Below, in pieces: positions 32,348-41,616 of a DNA stretch of 64,000 bases. Source of the DNA: VGKP01 sp964647695 (GTDB taxonomy: Archaea > Nanobdellota > Nanobdellia > Pacearchaeales > GW2011-AR1); contig CAZYIS010000001.1 of the NCBI GenBank assembly GCA_964647695.1, positions 62,001 to 126,000 of the forward strand, written 5' to 3'. Each line of letters starts with the position of its first letter. The first letter of the stretch is position 1. Position numbers and translations under genes: made by a program. Below the pieces are notes generated by a model, which saw nothing but the letters and a program-made list of their open reading frames with translations, was not told the DNA's origin and searched no databases.

Positions 32348-33646
32348 TTAATAGTTAGGTTGTTTTATATGTAATACTGCTAGGAAAATGAGATTTAATA
32401 ATGCTATTACGGAAATGGATATGGCACTCAACATAAATATGGATATATCTCCAGCAATTCCTAGAACAACGATCATTACCAGAAGAATCATAAGAATCAT
32501 TGGGGCAGCTATAACTATACTTATATAAATGTCCATAAAAGTTTCGGCCATTTTAGTATATTTTTCTCTTTCCAATCTATAATTAACCATCAAAGTTTCA
32601 GATCTTTTCTCAAAGAATGTTTGCAAATTACTGCCCGAAGTTATGGTTGTGGATAAACCTCCAAACAATTCAGCCAATCTCTGGCTAGGTGTATTTTTTG
32701 CAACATTATTCAATGCCGTAACCAGATCGTAACCATAAACATTAATTTGATTTAAAACTTTTCTAATTTCTTTTCTCAAATAAGGATATTCCCTATTTAA
32801 TCCTATAATTTTAAATATTTGAGTTGGTTCTATTCCCGATCCAGATATGGCACTCATGTGGATTACTGCAAATGGCAGTTCAATTTCTATTTTTCTTGCC
32901 AGAGAACCTCTTTCACTTACTGGATATCTATAGATGAAAAAGAAAACTATCATGGGCAAGATAATTGGAATAAGTAATAACTCTAAAAATCGATTAATTG
33001 AAAAAATATTATAAAAACTAAAGAAAGGTGCAATCAAATCAACTTTAATAAATGTAAAGAATACTACTGCAATTAGCCCTACAAAAATGAATAATAGGGT
33101 GGTAAACAAAAGCATGGCCACATAGGTTGAAAATAAAATGTCTATATTTGCTTTTTTGATATCTAGAGATAAATCCTTGAAATATCCCTTCCTAATTAAA
33201 TTTTGGGCAGGTTCTAAAAATAATCTATTGGACATTTTTAGATATCCTCTCGGTGCACGGATTTCATCAAAAACTTCAGCGGTGCCGGATCCTTTTTTTC
33301 TAAGCTTTCGAATTAACAATTCATTTATACTTAATTCTCTTAGAAGTTTCTCTCTATCTTGTACATTAACCGTTACCTGTAGATCCGTTCTGATTCCTTT
33401 AAATTCTATTTTTTCCAGAGAAGTATTTCTTTCTTTCTGAGCCAGTTTTTGAACCGAACTAACTTCATCTAATATTTTAGGTATGGAATTATTAATTAAT
33501 TTCATACTATTTTTTAAAGATTCTATGGATGTAAGCAATAATTTTCTTTCCGATGAATTAGCATAATCTAATCTTCTCAAACTATTAGAAATCTCTCTAA
33601 GTATTTCTATTTCAGTTTCTACATTCTGTTTAAGTTCATCGATCAT
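32348..33646 (-). CDS. type II/IV pilus platform protein (GspF/ArlJ-like), first
   Basis: The 432-aa product starts with about 135 residues of charged helical region, then has a T2SF domain: two helices near 175-240, LPFAVIHMSAISGSGI, a helical repeat, and two terminal membrane helices. It is the second half of the pilus motor platform with the 296-aa neighbour. Its ATG overlaps the stop of the upstream 53-aa gene (ATGA). Confidence 0.82.
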   Translation of the reverse strand: MIDELKQNVETEIEILREISNSLRRLDYANSSERKLLLTSIESLKNSMKLINNSIPKILDEVSSVQKLAQKERNTSLEKIEFKGIRTDLQVTVNVQDREKLLRELSINELLIRKLRKKGSGTAEVFDEIRAPRGYLKMSNRLFLEPAQNLIRKGYFKDLSLDIKKANIDILFSTYVAMLLFTTLLFIFVGLIAVVFFTFIKVDLIAPFFSFYNIFSINRFLELLLIPIILPMIVFFFIYRYPVSERGSLARKIEIELPFAVIHMSAISGSGIEPTQIFKIIGLNREYPYLRKEIRKVLNQINVYGYDLVTALNNVAKNTPSQRLAELFGGLSTTITSGSNLQTFFEKRSETLMVNYRLEREKYTKMAETFMDIYISIVIAAPMILMILLVMIVVLGIAGDISIFMLSAISISVIALLNLIFLAVLHIKQPNY

Positions 33647-33804
33647 ATTAATTTATCTATTTGTGATTGAAAATTAATGATTTCTTTTTTTGCAGAATTA
33701 ACTTTTTCCAGATCCTTTCTTTTTTGTGCATCCTGTAGTTTAGAAATTGCATCTTTTATACCCGTTAGTAACTGGGCGATGAGTGTAACGTCCTCTTTTT
33801 CCAT
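33643..33804 (-). CDS. 53-aa helical protein in the pilus operon
   Basis: A small gene between the ATPase and the first platform gene encodes a 53-aa, highly charged protein with no membrane helix, predicted all-helical (KLQDAQKRKDLEKVNSAKK and similar). Its stop overlaps the next ATG by ATGA, and its start lies 3 bp after the ATPase stop, so it is well placed for translation with them. It may bridge the ATPase and platform. Family unknown. Confidence 0.6.
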   Translation of the reverse strand: MEKEDVTLIAQLLTGIKDAISKLQDAQKRKDLEKVNSAKKEIINFQSQIDKLI

Positions 33805-33807
33805 CGA

Positions 33808-35337
33808 TTAACCTTCCACAATATTATATTTATTAAGGATTTCTACTGGATTTTTATAGTAATCATTTATTATTTTCTGTATCTCTTCAAATCCAAAAAC
33901 TTTCTGTTTATATAGCTCATATAGTAATCTAGAACGAGTTACAAATTCTTTTTGTAATTTTTCCAAAGGAATACCATTTTTAGAAGATATCTTTTCAAAA
34001 ACTTTACTTTGTTTTTTATGATAAAAGAAGTCCTTTGCCGGATCCCAGACCAGAGGAGTATTGATCAATGCAGTTCCATCCCTATTAACATTTATTATTT
34101 CCACGACTTCTTTTAATTTTCTTGTTTCTCTCTTATTAACCACTGCATGAGTGGCGATGGCAACACAGTCCAATGAATTTACCAGCGTTGGTGAAAGATC
34201 AATAGGTGGTGTTTGTAATCTTCTAATAAGTGTATCCACCGAATCTGCGTGCATGGTACTTATGGCTGCGTGTCCCGAGGCCATACCCTGGAACAAAACC
34301 GATGCTTCGGCTCCTCTAACTTCTCCCACTATTAAATAGTCAGGATTTTGTCTAAATGAATTCTTAAGAATTGCGAATAAATCTACTTCTCCAACTTTTC
34401 CAACTCCTATGGACGTTCTAGCTACGGCTGGAAGCCAATTTTCTCTTGGTAGATTTATTTCTCTTGTATCTTCTATGGATACTACTCTTGCTTCAGGAGG
34501 TATAAAGAAGGCCAATGCGTTAAGTAAAGTAGTTTTACCAGATGCCGTTCCTCCAGATATCAATATGCTTGATTTATATTGGATCAATATCCAGAAGTAG
34601 GCTAACATTTCTGGACTAACCGTATTAAGACTTATTAATTGAGTTGGAGTCCAAGGTATCTTAGTAAACTTTCTAATGGTATAGGTTGGTCCTCTAGAGG
34701 TTACATCCTTAGTATAGGTTGCATTAACTCTGCTTCCATCAGGTAATGTGCCGTCCAACAATGGTTGTGCATAGGAAACATATCTTCCGGTTCTTTGGGC
34801 TAATTTTTCTACAAAACTAGCCAATTTATCCACATCCTTGTAATTAAGATTTGTTCTTAGATTTCTATAAACTCTATGGACTACATAAACTGGAGTATCT
34901 ACGCCATTACATTCTATATCTTCTATAAAATAATCTCTCAAAATTGGATCCACATCATTTAATCCTATAAAATCTCTAAATAAATAATAAAATATTTTTG
35001 TGTAGGTTTCCTTACTTATCTTTAGATTCAATTCAGAAATTAATAATCTTGCAGTCTTATCTATATATTCAGTAGTAGCATCAATGGTATTTTCCACAGC
35101 CACATTTATATTAATCAACTCAAGCATAGCATTTTCTAGTTTTTCAAGAGCTTCTTTTTCATAATCCTGCAGTAAAGGTTCTTCTATATCATAAACCAAT
35201 TCATTTATATTTTCATCCCAATAGATATGTGCCGAAGCATAGGGTGGTATCAACATATACCTCACATTTATCTTTTTTTTATCATCCACTCTCGGCAAAG
35301 CCGGAATGGCAGGGTTAGTATTAATTACTATTGCCAT
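33808..35337 (-). CDS. pilus assembly ATPase (GspE/VirB11-like)
   Basis: The 509-aa product has an N-terminal regulatory part (about 1-230), Walker A SGGTASGKTT (261-270), an Asp box SIEDTREINLP, Walker B DYLIVGEVRG, and a His box TMHADSVDTLIRRL. It powers pilus extension from the cytoplasm. A TTTATAAG box (35366-35359) 29 nt upstream gives it its own promoter within the cluster, separate from the pilin genes upstream. Confidence 0.93.
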   Translation of the reverse strand: MAIVINTNPAIPALPRVDDKKKINVRYMLIPPYASAHIYWDENINELVYDIEEPLLQDYEKEALEKLENAMLELININVAVENTIDATTEYIDKTARLLISELNLKISKETYTKIFYYLFRDFIGLNDVDPILRDYFIEDIECNGVDTPVYVVHRVYRNLRTNLNYKDVDKLASFVEKLAQRTGRYVSYAQPLLDGTLPDGSRVNATYTKDVTSRGPTYTIRKFTKIPWTPTQLISLNTVSPEMLAYFWILIQYKSSILISGGTASGKTTLLNALAFFIPPEARVVSIEDTREINLPRENWLPAVARTSIGVGKVGEVDLFAILKNSFRQNPDYLIVGEVRGAEASVLFQGMASGHAAISTMHADSVDTLIRRLQTPPIDLSPTLVNSLDCVAIATHAVVNKRETRKLKEVVEIINVNRDGTALINTPLVWDPAKDFFYHKKQSKVFEKISSKNGIPLEKLQKEFVTRSRLLYELYKQKVFGFEEIQKIINDYYKNPVEILNKYNIVEG

Positions 35338-35384
35338 AGGGTAAAAAGAATAAACTTACTTATAAAACTATCTTTTTATACTCG

Positions 35385-35894
35385 CTAACTAATTTTAAAA
35401 TCCATATTTGTACCGTTATTATATATGCTTATCTTATAGGCGCTGGCTGCCGGAGCAAGAACCTTATTCTGATGGCTTCCCTCATAGGTTATATTAAAAT
35501 TAGCATAGTTTAAACTAATTATCACGCTATTCTTCTTATCTCCCTTTAGAGAAACAATATTAACATTTCCATCATTAAAACTAACATTATTTTCTGAATA
35601 AAGATTGCTAAGATCATCTATTTTTAAAAATATTTTATTATTTACTCCATCTATATCTAAAAATCCTCTTCTAATGGTAAACTCAGGTATTCTCAAACTT
35701 CCACTGGATCTTGCAACTTCTCTAATTTGGGAATCAATTTCTTTCATGGAATTGATACTTTGCTGTATTACTATATTATCTTTAGATTGATTTATCTTAG
35801 GCATTGCAAAACCTAGAACTATTCCTATGATTGCCAAACCTACAATGGTATACAAAACTGTTTCAATCCAAACCTGTCCTAGTTTACTTCTCAT
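35385..35894 (-). CDS. pilin-like protein
   Basis: The 169-aa product starts MRSKLGQVWIETVLYTIVGLAIIGIVLGFAMPKINQ: a basic leader, Gly, and a helix with Glu at an early position, as in pseudopilins. The mature part has sequons but no cysteines. It lies between the KKGVSE pilin and the ATPase in the pilus cluster. Confidence 0.68.
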   Translation of the reverse strand: MRSKLGQVWIETVLYTIVGLAIIGIVLGFAMPKINQSKDNIVIQQSINSMKEIDSQIREVARSSGSLRIPEFTIRRGFLDIDGVNNKIFLKIDDLSNLYSENNVSFNDGNVNIVSLKGDKKNSVIISLNYANFNITYEGSHQNKVLAPAASAYKISIYNNGTNMDFKIS

Positions 35895-36446
35895 TTAAAG
35901 AGATACCCCATTACATTGATTTAAAGTTATTGAATCAGATGAAGTACAAATTCCCGAATCCAACAAAACCTGAACCTGAGCAGAGGAATATTTTAGGCTG
36001 GCATTGTAAACATAGGTCATGGTTTCCATAGGTCCATTAAAGGTTATATTTGCATTTTTGTCCTCTATATTCCACAAATCTACTCTTTTTATGCCCTTGC
36101 TAATATTAAAGCTAGTAACATTATTAGCATCATCCTTCAAAATAATCACAAATCCCTTTATTCTATTCAATTGATCAGAATTCAAATTATCTGTTTTCAA
36201 ACTTATTCCAGTTAAATAATAATTATTTTCATTTTGCCAGCAATTATAATTATTAACTGCAGAACCATTATCTAATTTATCTTCAAATGAAACATAGGTA
36301 TTATAGGCATTACATTTTGTTGCATCTCCCAGAGATTTTTCAACAAATGGTTTCATAAAAGCAATTAATGCAGCTGCTGCAACAACGGTGAGCAAAATTA
36401 ATAAAATTGCTGCAATAACTTCAGATACGCCCTTTTTATTTTTCAT
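35895..36446 (-). CDS. archaeal type IV pilin
   Basis: The 183-aa product has the clear archaeal pilin leader MKNKKGVSEVIAAILLILLTVVAAAALIAF. The exported part has several Cys and N-linked sequons. It directly abuts its pilin-like neighbours on both sides and is probably a structural subunit of the pilus. Confidence 0.82.
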   Translation of the reverse strand: MKNKKGVSEVIAAILLILLTVVAAAALIAFMKPFVEKSLGDATKCNAYNTYVSFEDKLDNGSAVNNYNCWQNENNYYLTGISLKTDNLNSDQLNRIKGFVIILKDDANNVTSFNISKGIKRVDLWNIEDKNANITFNGPMETMTYVYNASLKYSSAQVQVLLDSGICTSSDSITLNQCNGVSL

Positions 36447-36448
36447 TA

Positions 36449-36943
36449 TTAAGAAACCACTACCTCTACATAATTATTACTACAGGCATATTCTTTCTTA
36501 CTGCTTCCATCTTGTAATATTCCTAGAAGAACGGCAACAACTCTAACGCTATTTCCTTTAGCTATTCCATTTGCAGGTACGGTTAGTGAAGAATCATCTC
36601 CACTGGTTAATGGACCTCCAGAAAAGCTAGCATTACCTATGATTTTAACCGAGGCCAATCCTTTCCTAGCTACTTGTATTCCCTGAATAGGTATGTTTCC
36701 ACTATTTTGTAATTCTATTTTTAAATCGCTTCCAGATAAAATTGCATTGGCACTAAACACCAATTGATCTGCGCCACAAAAGTTTTCAATTGCTTCAGGT
36801 CCAGCACCCAAATCTTTCTGTATTTTTTCTCCTATAAATGCTTTAACCCATAGGAATATTATCAATGCAATTATAACTGCAATCAATATAAGTAAAGTAG
36901 TTGCAATAACTGGAGACAAACCTTTTTTATTTTTCAGAATCAT
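36449..36943 (-). CDS. archaeal type IV pilin
   Basis: The 164-aa product has the leader KNKKGLSPVIATTLLILIAVIIALIIFLW, another canonical class III signal. A beta-rich mature region follows with two Cys. It sits 1-2 bp from the adhesin upstream and the next pilin downstream, so they share one message. Confidence 0.82.
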   Translation of the reverse strand: MILKNKKGLSPVIATTLLILIAVIIALIIFLWVKAFIGEKIQKDLGAGPEAIENFCGADQLVFSANAILSGSDLKIELQNSGNIPIQGIQVARKGLASVKIIGNASFSGGPLTSGDDSSLTVPANGIAKGNSVRVVAVLLGILQDGSSKKEYACSNNYVEVVVS

Positions 36944-36944
36944 A

Positions 36945-38681
36945 TTATTTTTTCCTTTTTATTTTATTATTTCTTTTACTCATCAAATATAAATAAATTA
37001 GTGCAATAATAACCAAAACTATGATTAAATTAGTAGTTGAAAAGAAAGGCAATAGGGCTACTTCTCTACAAGGAATTTGTATATATTGACTTTGATCACA
37101 TAATTGGGCAGGGCTACATTGGCCCGCAACCGAAGTAACTGTAACTTTGGCAGTTCTATAACCATTAACGCAGGTATTGTTTATACTATCATAAGCCGTA
37201 ACACAAGAACCTTGGAAAACATCCCTCTTGTAAACTTCTTCCTTTACTCCACAGGATTTAGTACTATTATCCCAACTACATCTATTTATTATATTTCCGT
37301 CACAGGAAGCATTAATAGGTGCCCAGGCAATTACATTATTGGTGGCATTCAACATATGAGTTTCACATATACTTTGATTGGTATTATTGAATTGAGTGCA
37401 ATCGGTAGTTACATATGGAACAAAATCAGTTTCATTTAATATTTGAGCAATATAACTTTTTCTTACTATTTCTCCCGGTTGAGAATGATTATAACTCAAA
37501 TTGAAATAAACCCAGTCACCGATGTGAAAACTCGTATTCAATGCAGGAGTTGAATAGAAATTAAATTGAGTTAAGCCCAGAGCCACACCATCTGATTCTA
37601 CCGAAAGATTAGCATGATCCCAAACCCATTGAGAATTATTTGAATTAATCAAACTAGGCAATAATGATTCACCAGTCAAATAATCAGTTTTACCATAAAG
37701 ATTTATATCAAATTTCTTTCCAAATCCTCCGCCATCACTTACATTGACAATCAGACTTTTATCCGTTCCATTTACAAATCTAGCTTCGGTAATATTTTTT
37801 ACCGCTGGAATAATTATTACCGGTGCTGCAGCTTTACAACAAACCTGATAGGAATAATATCCCGGTGCTCCAATATGGGCATTTGTCATAAAAGACATGG
37901 ACATTATATCGGTTGTATTTGCTGGGCAATTAAGGAAAGCCCAATTACATGACAAATCGCCATAGCAAACTTCAATAGGATAACTCAAACCAACACCATC
38001 GAAAGAAACATGGGAGTTTGTTAATGAATTTAAAAATAAGACATGATTATTAGATTCAGGTCTATTATACTGAATATTTGTCCTGTTACATTCCCAAGGA
38101 TTTGCGCCCGTATATTGATGTCCAAATAAATCATTGTAACAAATACTTACATTATAATTTGGATCCTTATAGGTGGAATTATAAAATGCTGCATGAGAAT
38201 TATTTTGAGCATAAAGCGTCAATATGGTTTGATTAGGAATTGCACAACCTGTTGTTAAAGTAGGAGATCCACTATAAAGTGAGAATGTAAAAGTAGGACT
38301 TGGAAGCTCAGTTCTGGCACTACTATAATATCTAATTCTATCTACAAATTTGTAAGAGCTTCCTGGTTGAATACCTGCCGTAGGAATATCTAAATTCCAA
38401 TAGGGTTGACCACTTATATTTCCATCCTGATTATAAGCTCGAAAAGTTGGACCACTGATAGGCATATTAGTTATAATTACATTAGAATTATTATTAGAAT
38501 TTATCACAAAATCTCCATTATTAGTCAAAGTTAAATTTGCAACCATCAGTCCAGTTTGTGCATCCACTCTAGTTCCAGAAATAGAAAAATTTACGCTTAT
38601 AGATAGAGCACTTACAAAACCCGTGCTAATAATAAAACTAAATATTAAAAATAATAGACCTAGTTTCGACCACTTTTTCAT
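36945..38681 (-). CDS. large surface protein at the head of the pilus cluster
   Basis: The 578-aa product has a signal helix (about 8-25), a long extracellular region rich in N-x-S/T sequons and cysteines, and a C-terminal membrane helix before a lysine-rich tail. It is the first gene of a four-gene message with three pilins. It may be an adhesin or pilus-associated surface protein, which is inference. A TTTATAAA box (38710-38703) is 29 nt upstream. Confidence 0.72.
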   Translation of the reverse strand: MKKWSKLGLLFLIFSFIISTGFVSALSISVNFSISGTRVDAQTGLMVANLTLTNNGDFVINSNNNSNVIITNMPISGPTFRAYNQDGNISGQPYWNLDIPTAGIQPGSSYKFVDRIRYYSSARTELPSPTFTFSLYSGSPTLTTGCAIPNQTILTLYAQNNSHAAFYNSTYKDPNYNVSICYNDLFGHQYTGANPWECNRTNIQYNRPESNNHVLFLNSLTNSHVSFDGVGLSYPIEVCYGDLSCNWAFLNCPANTTDIMSMSFMTNAHIGAPGYYSYQVCCKAAAPVIIIPAVKNITEARFVNGTDKSLIVNVSDGGGFGKKFDINLYGKTDYLTGESLLPSLINSNNSQWVWDHANLSVESDGVALGLTQFNFYSTPALNTSFHIGDWVYFNLSYNHSQPGEIVRKSYIAQILNETDFVPYVTTDCTQFNNTNQSICETHMLNATNNVIAWAPINASCDGNIINRCSWDNSTKSCGVKEEVYKRDVFQGSCVTAYDSINNTCVNGYRTAKVTVTSVAGQCSPAQLCDQSQYIQIPCREVALLPFFSTTNLIIVLVIIALIYLYLMSKRNNKIKRKK

Positions 38682-38702
38682 ATTTTAAAGAGAGAATTAA
38701 TG

Positions 38703-38710
38703 TTTATAAA
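38703..38710 (-). promoter_or_regulatory. TATA box of the pilin message
   Basis: TTTATAAA on the reverse strand, 29 nt before start 38681. Confidence 0.55.
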
Positions 38711-38722
38711 CATTTATTTTAC

Positions 38723-39661
38723 CTACTTAGATTTACTAATATGTTCAAAAGCCGAATAGGCTGCAGTGCAACCCTCTGCAACACCCGTTATGGCTTGTTT
38801 GAACGGTTTATCTGCCACATCTCCTGCAGCATAAACTCCTTTCAAATTAGTTTCTGAAGTTTTATGATCTATTATTATCTCCCCCTTACCATTAAGAGTA
38901 ACTCCCAGTTCTTTTGCTAAATCCGAAAGAGCAATATGTCCTATGGCTACAAAAATACCATTCAATTGTAATTCCTTAGAACCATTAAATTCTCTGTCTA
39001 GAATTACGGATTTAACGCTTTTTTCTCCTCTAACTTCCATCACATTGGCGTTATTTATAATTTCAATTCTTGGATTTTTAGCAATTCGGTCAATATTTAT
39101 CGGTTCAGCTCTGATTTTATCTTTTCTATAGATTATGTAAACCTTTTTTGCATGTTCAGCCAATACCAATGCATCCTTTGCTGCACTATCACTTCCACCA
39201 ATTACTGCTGCTATCTTATTTTTATACAATGGGGAGTCACACAATGCACAATAAGCTACTCCCCTATTCTCAAATTCTATGCTTCCTGGAACTTCAAGTT
39301 TTTTCCATTTGGTTCCGGTTGCAAATAATATGGTCTTTGCTTCGTAATCATTTTTATCAGTTTTAATTAAAAACAAATCTTTCTTTTTTTCAATTTTCGA
39401 TACTTTTTCTTCCCTCAAAGTTACCTGCTCATAGGCCAGGGCATGTTCTCTTATCTTATCAGCCAACTCCGGTCCCGAGAGTTTAATAAATCCCGGATAA
39501 TTTTCCACGACATTGGTGGTAGTAATTACGCCTCCCAATGGCATTTCAGAACCATTATTTGTTCCCAAACAGATAGTTTTCATTCCTAATCTTGCACCAT
39601 ACATTGCGGCAGCCATTCCTGCGACTCCTGCACCAACAATTAAAAAATCATATTTTTCCAT
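38723..39661 (-). CDS. trxB: thioredoxin reductase
   Basis: The 312-aa product has an N-terminal FAD site (GAGVAG, 10-15), a second nucleotide site (GGSDSAAKDA), and the redox pair CALC (138-141, usually CATC). An FAD-binding GDVAD motif near the C-terminus completes the layout. It passes electrons from NAD(P)H to thioredoxin in the cytoplasm. A TTTATATA box (39690-39683) is 29 nt upstream. The gene is monocistronic. Confidence 0.94.
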   Translation of the reverse strand: MEKYDFLIVGAGVAGMAAAMYGARLGMKTICLGTNNGSEMPLGGVITTTNVVENYPGFIKLSGPELADKIREHALAYEQVTLREEKVSKIEKKKDLFLIKTDKNDYEAKTILFATGTKWKKLEVPGSIEFENRGVAYCALCDSPLYKNKIAAVIGGSDSAAKDALVLAEHAKKVYIIYRKDKIRAEPINIDRIAKNPRIEIINNANVMEVRGEKSVKSVILDREFNGSKELQLNGIFVAIGHIALSDLAKELGVTLNGKGEIIIDHKTSETNLKGVYAAGDVADKPFKQAITGVAEGCTAAYSAFEHISKSK

Positions 39662-39682
39662 AAAAAAGCTTATTCCGCTGAT

Positions 39683-39690
39683 TATATAAA
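39683..39690 (-). promoter_or_regulatory. TATA box of trxB
   Basis: TTTATATA on the reverse strand, 29 nt before start 39661. Confidence 0.55.
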
Positions 39691-39736
39691 TTATTCCATA
39701 GAAAAATATATTAATTATTGTTACTAATAAATATGG

Positions 39737-40486
39737 ATGAATAAAAGATATTCTTTAATTCTGTCCATTCTAATAACTTTTTTTATATTTATAAACATTT
39801 TTTTGATTGAACAACAATATAATTCAAATGCTAGAGAAAAAGTAATAATTTCAAGAGTAATCGATGGCGATACTCTGGAATTAGACGATGGTCGCATAAT
39901 TCGTCTTCTAAACATCAATTCTCCTGAAAAAGGAGTTATTGGTGCTGAAAAGTCTGCTGAGTTTCTATCTTCTTTTCAATCAAATCAAGTGGAGATTGAA
40001 ATAACTGGAAAAGATAAATATTTTAGAAATCTAGCGAAACTCTATACTCCCAATTACATAAATTTAGAACTAGTTCAAAAAGGTTTAGCCTCTAAATTTC
40101 TAGTTCAAAAAGATGAATTGAAACAATTTGCCGATGCCGAAAAGAATGCAATTCAGAATTCTTCGGGAATTTGGGAAAAATCCTATTCCTTCAACTGTTT
40201 TAATTCCAGCATAGATTATAAAAATGAAATTATCACTCTAGAGAATCATTGCCCGTCGATCTCTACTGAAAATTGGACTCTGAAAGATGAAAGCCGAACC
40301 ACCTATTATTTCAAGAGAAATATTAGCTCAAACCTATTCCGAATTCATTCGGGCTTCGGAATAGATAATTCCACAGATATATTTTGGAATTCAAAACAAC
40401 CCATCTGGAACAACGACCGCGATTCACTATATTTATTTGATGAAAATAAAAAATTAGTACATTATGAAACCTACGGTTATTATTAG
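39737..40486 (+). CDS. anchored SNase-like nuclease with lamin-tail domain
   Basis: The 249-aa product has a signal-anchor helix (about 8-25), a staphylococcal-nuclease fold (about 32-155: VIDGDTLELDDGRIIRLLNINSPE, then LAKLYTPNYINLELVQKGLA), and a lamin-tail-like domain (about 165-249: ENHCPSISTENWTLKDESR, then YLFDENKKLVHYETYGY). It would cut nucleic acids outside the cell. The next gene overlaps its end by 23 bp. Confidence 0.82.
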   Translation: MNKRYSLILSILITFFIFINIFLIEQQYNSNAREKVIISRVIDGDTLELDDGRIIRLLNINSPEKGVIGAEKSAEFLSSFQSNQVEIEITGKDKYFRNLAKLYTPNYINLELVQKGLASKFLVQKDELKQFADAEKNAIQNSSGIWEKSYSFNCFNSSIDYKNEIITLENHCPSISTENWTLKDESRTTYYFKRNISSNLFRIHSGFGIDNSTDIFWNSKQPIWNNDRDSLYLFDENKKLVHYETYGYY

Positions 40487-41015
40487 TCTAAGCATTTTTC
40501 TAATATTTTCCATTAACCTAGTCTGTGCTTCAAATTTTGACTTTCACTATAGCAATATATCAAAAATAAATGATGAAATAATTGTAACTCTAATAAATTA
40601 CAATATTTCTGATGTTCAAGACATTAAACTGTATATTCATAATTCCAGCGATGATAAAATAGTTCGTTCCGAGATATTATCCAACACTCTCAATTCAGGT
40701 ATTTGGAAAGATTCTTGGAATTATATTTCGTCTTCATTTCCCGATAATCTCAGTTATAAAATTAAGTTAACTTCCTATTCAAATAATTCTTCCATCTGTG
40801 TAAAACTAAGAAAAGTAAATTCATCTAAAACCGAAGAGCTATGTAAAACATTCATTCAAAACCTAGAACCCATCAATTCCTATAAAAATCTAAAACCTTC
40901 CAAATCTTCTTTTTCCACAGATTTGGAAAATCTAAGACTAGGCATTACACTCTCTTCATTCATACTGATACTCCTTATTTTCCTAATTTTAACTTTAGAT
41001 ATTAGGGATTTGTAA
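40464..41015 (+). CDS. exported protein with C-terminal anchor
   Basis: The 183-aa product has a signal peptide (MKPTVIISLSIFLIFSINLVCAS), a sequon-rich beta domain with a pair of Cys, and a C-terminal membrane helix (about 158-178). Its start lies inside the nuclease gene, so the two are one message and may act together at the cell surface. No family is recognised. Confidence 0.6.
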   Translation: MKPTVIISLSIFLIFSINLVCASNFDFHYSNISKINDEIIVTLINYNISDVQDIKLYIHNSSDDKIVRSEILSNTLNSGIWKDSWNYISSSFPDNLSYKIKLTSYSNNSSICVKLRKVNSSKTEELCKTFIQNLEPINSYKNLKPSKSSFSTDLENLRLGITLSSFILILLIFLILTLDIRDL

Positions 41016-41032
41016 TCTTCAGAAACTTAATA

Positions 41033-41040
41033 TTTAAAAA
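41033..41040 (+). promoter_or_regulatory. TATA-like box
   Basis: TTTAAAAA, 29 nt before ATG 41062. Confidence 0.5.
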
Positions 41041-41061
41041 TAGGGTTTTTCTACTCTTTCC

Positions 41062-41616
41062 ATGGAAGGAACTAAACTTACAGGTATTATGATTCTAGAA
41101 ATCCTAGGTAGACCTAAAGAGACCATTGAAGGAGCATTAAGAGCAGTGGTAGACAAGCTCTCTAAAGAAAAGGGCGTAAAACTGATAAAAACTGATTTCC
41201 ATGAGACTAAATCCGTAGAAAATGCAAAAGATTTATTCACTACTTTCGTAGAAATTGAACTTGAATTTGATTCTCTAGAAACCTACTTCTATACTTTATT
41301 TGCCTATATGCCTTCCCATGTAGAAATCATTAGTCCTAACAATGTTAATTTTACCATTCAACATCTAAATGAATTCGGAAATAAATTAATACAAAAGTTA
41401 CATGATTATGATTCCATTGTTCAAAAAACATTAAACGAAAGGGATTTCCTAACTAAAAAATTATTTGAAGTTGCACCTCACCTATTCAAACCAGCAAATG
41501 CTCCCGTAACACCTCCAGTTCAAAATAATTCTTCCAGTCAACCAACCAATGAATCTACTAAACCATCAAAATCCGTAAAGAAGAAATCTAAAAAATCAAG
41601 TAAAAAGAAAAATTAA
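41062..41616 (+). CDS. unknown protein with lysine-rich tail
   Basis: The 184-aa product has a compact alpha/beta domain (about 1-145) and then a Pro/Ser-rich linker and a final run rich in Lys and Ser (KSVKKKSKKSSKKKN). The tail suggests nucleic acid binding or ribosome association. No family is recognised. It converges with the next gene, overlapping by 4 bp. Confidence 0.55.
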   Translation: MEGTKLTGIMILEILGRPKETIEGALRAVVDKLSKEKGVKLIKTDFHETKSVENAKDLFTTFVEIELEFDSLETYFYTLFAYMPSHVEIISPNNVNFTIQHLNEFGNKLIQKLHDYDSIVQKTLNERDFLTKKLFEVAPHLFKPANAPVTPPVQNNSSSQPTNESTKPSKSVKKKSKKSSKKKN

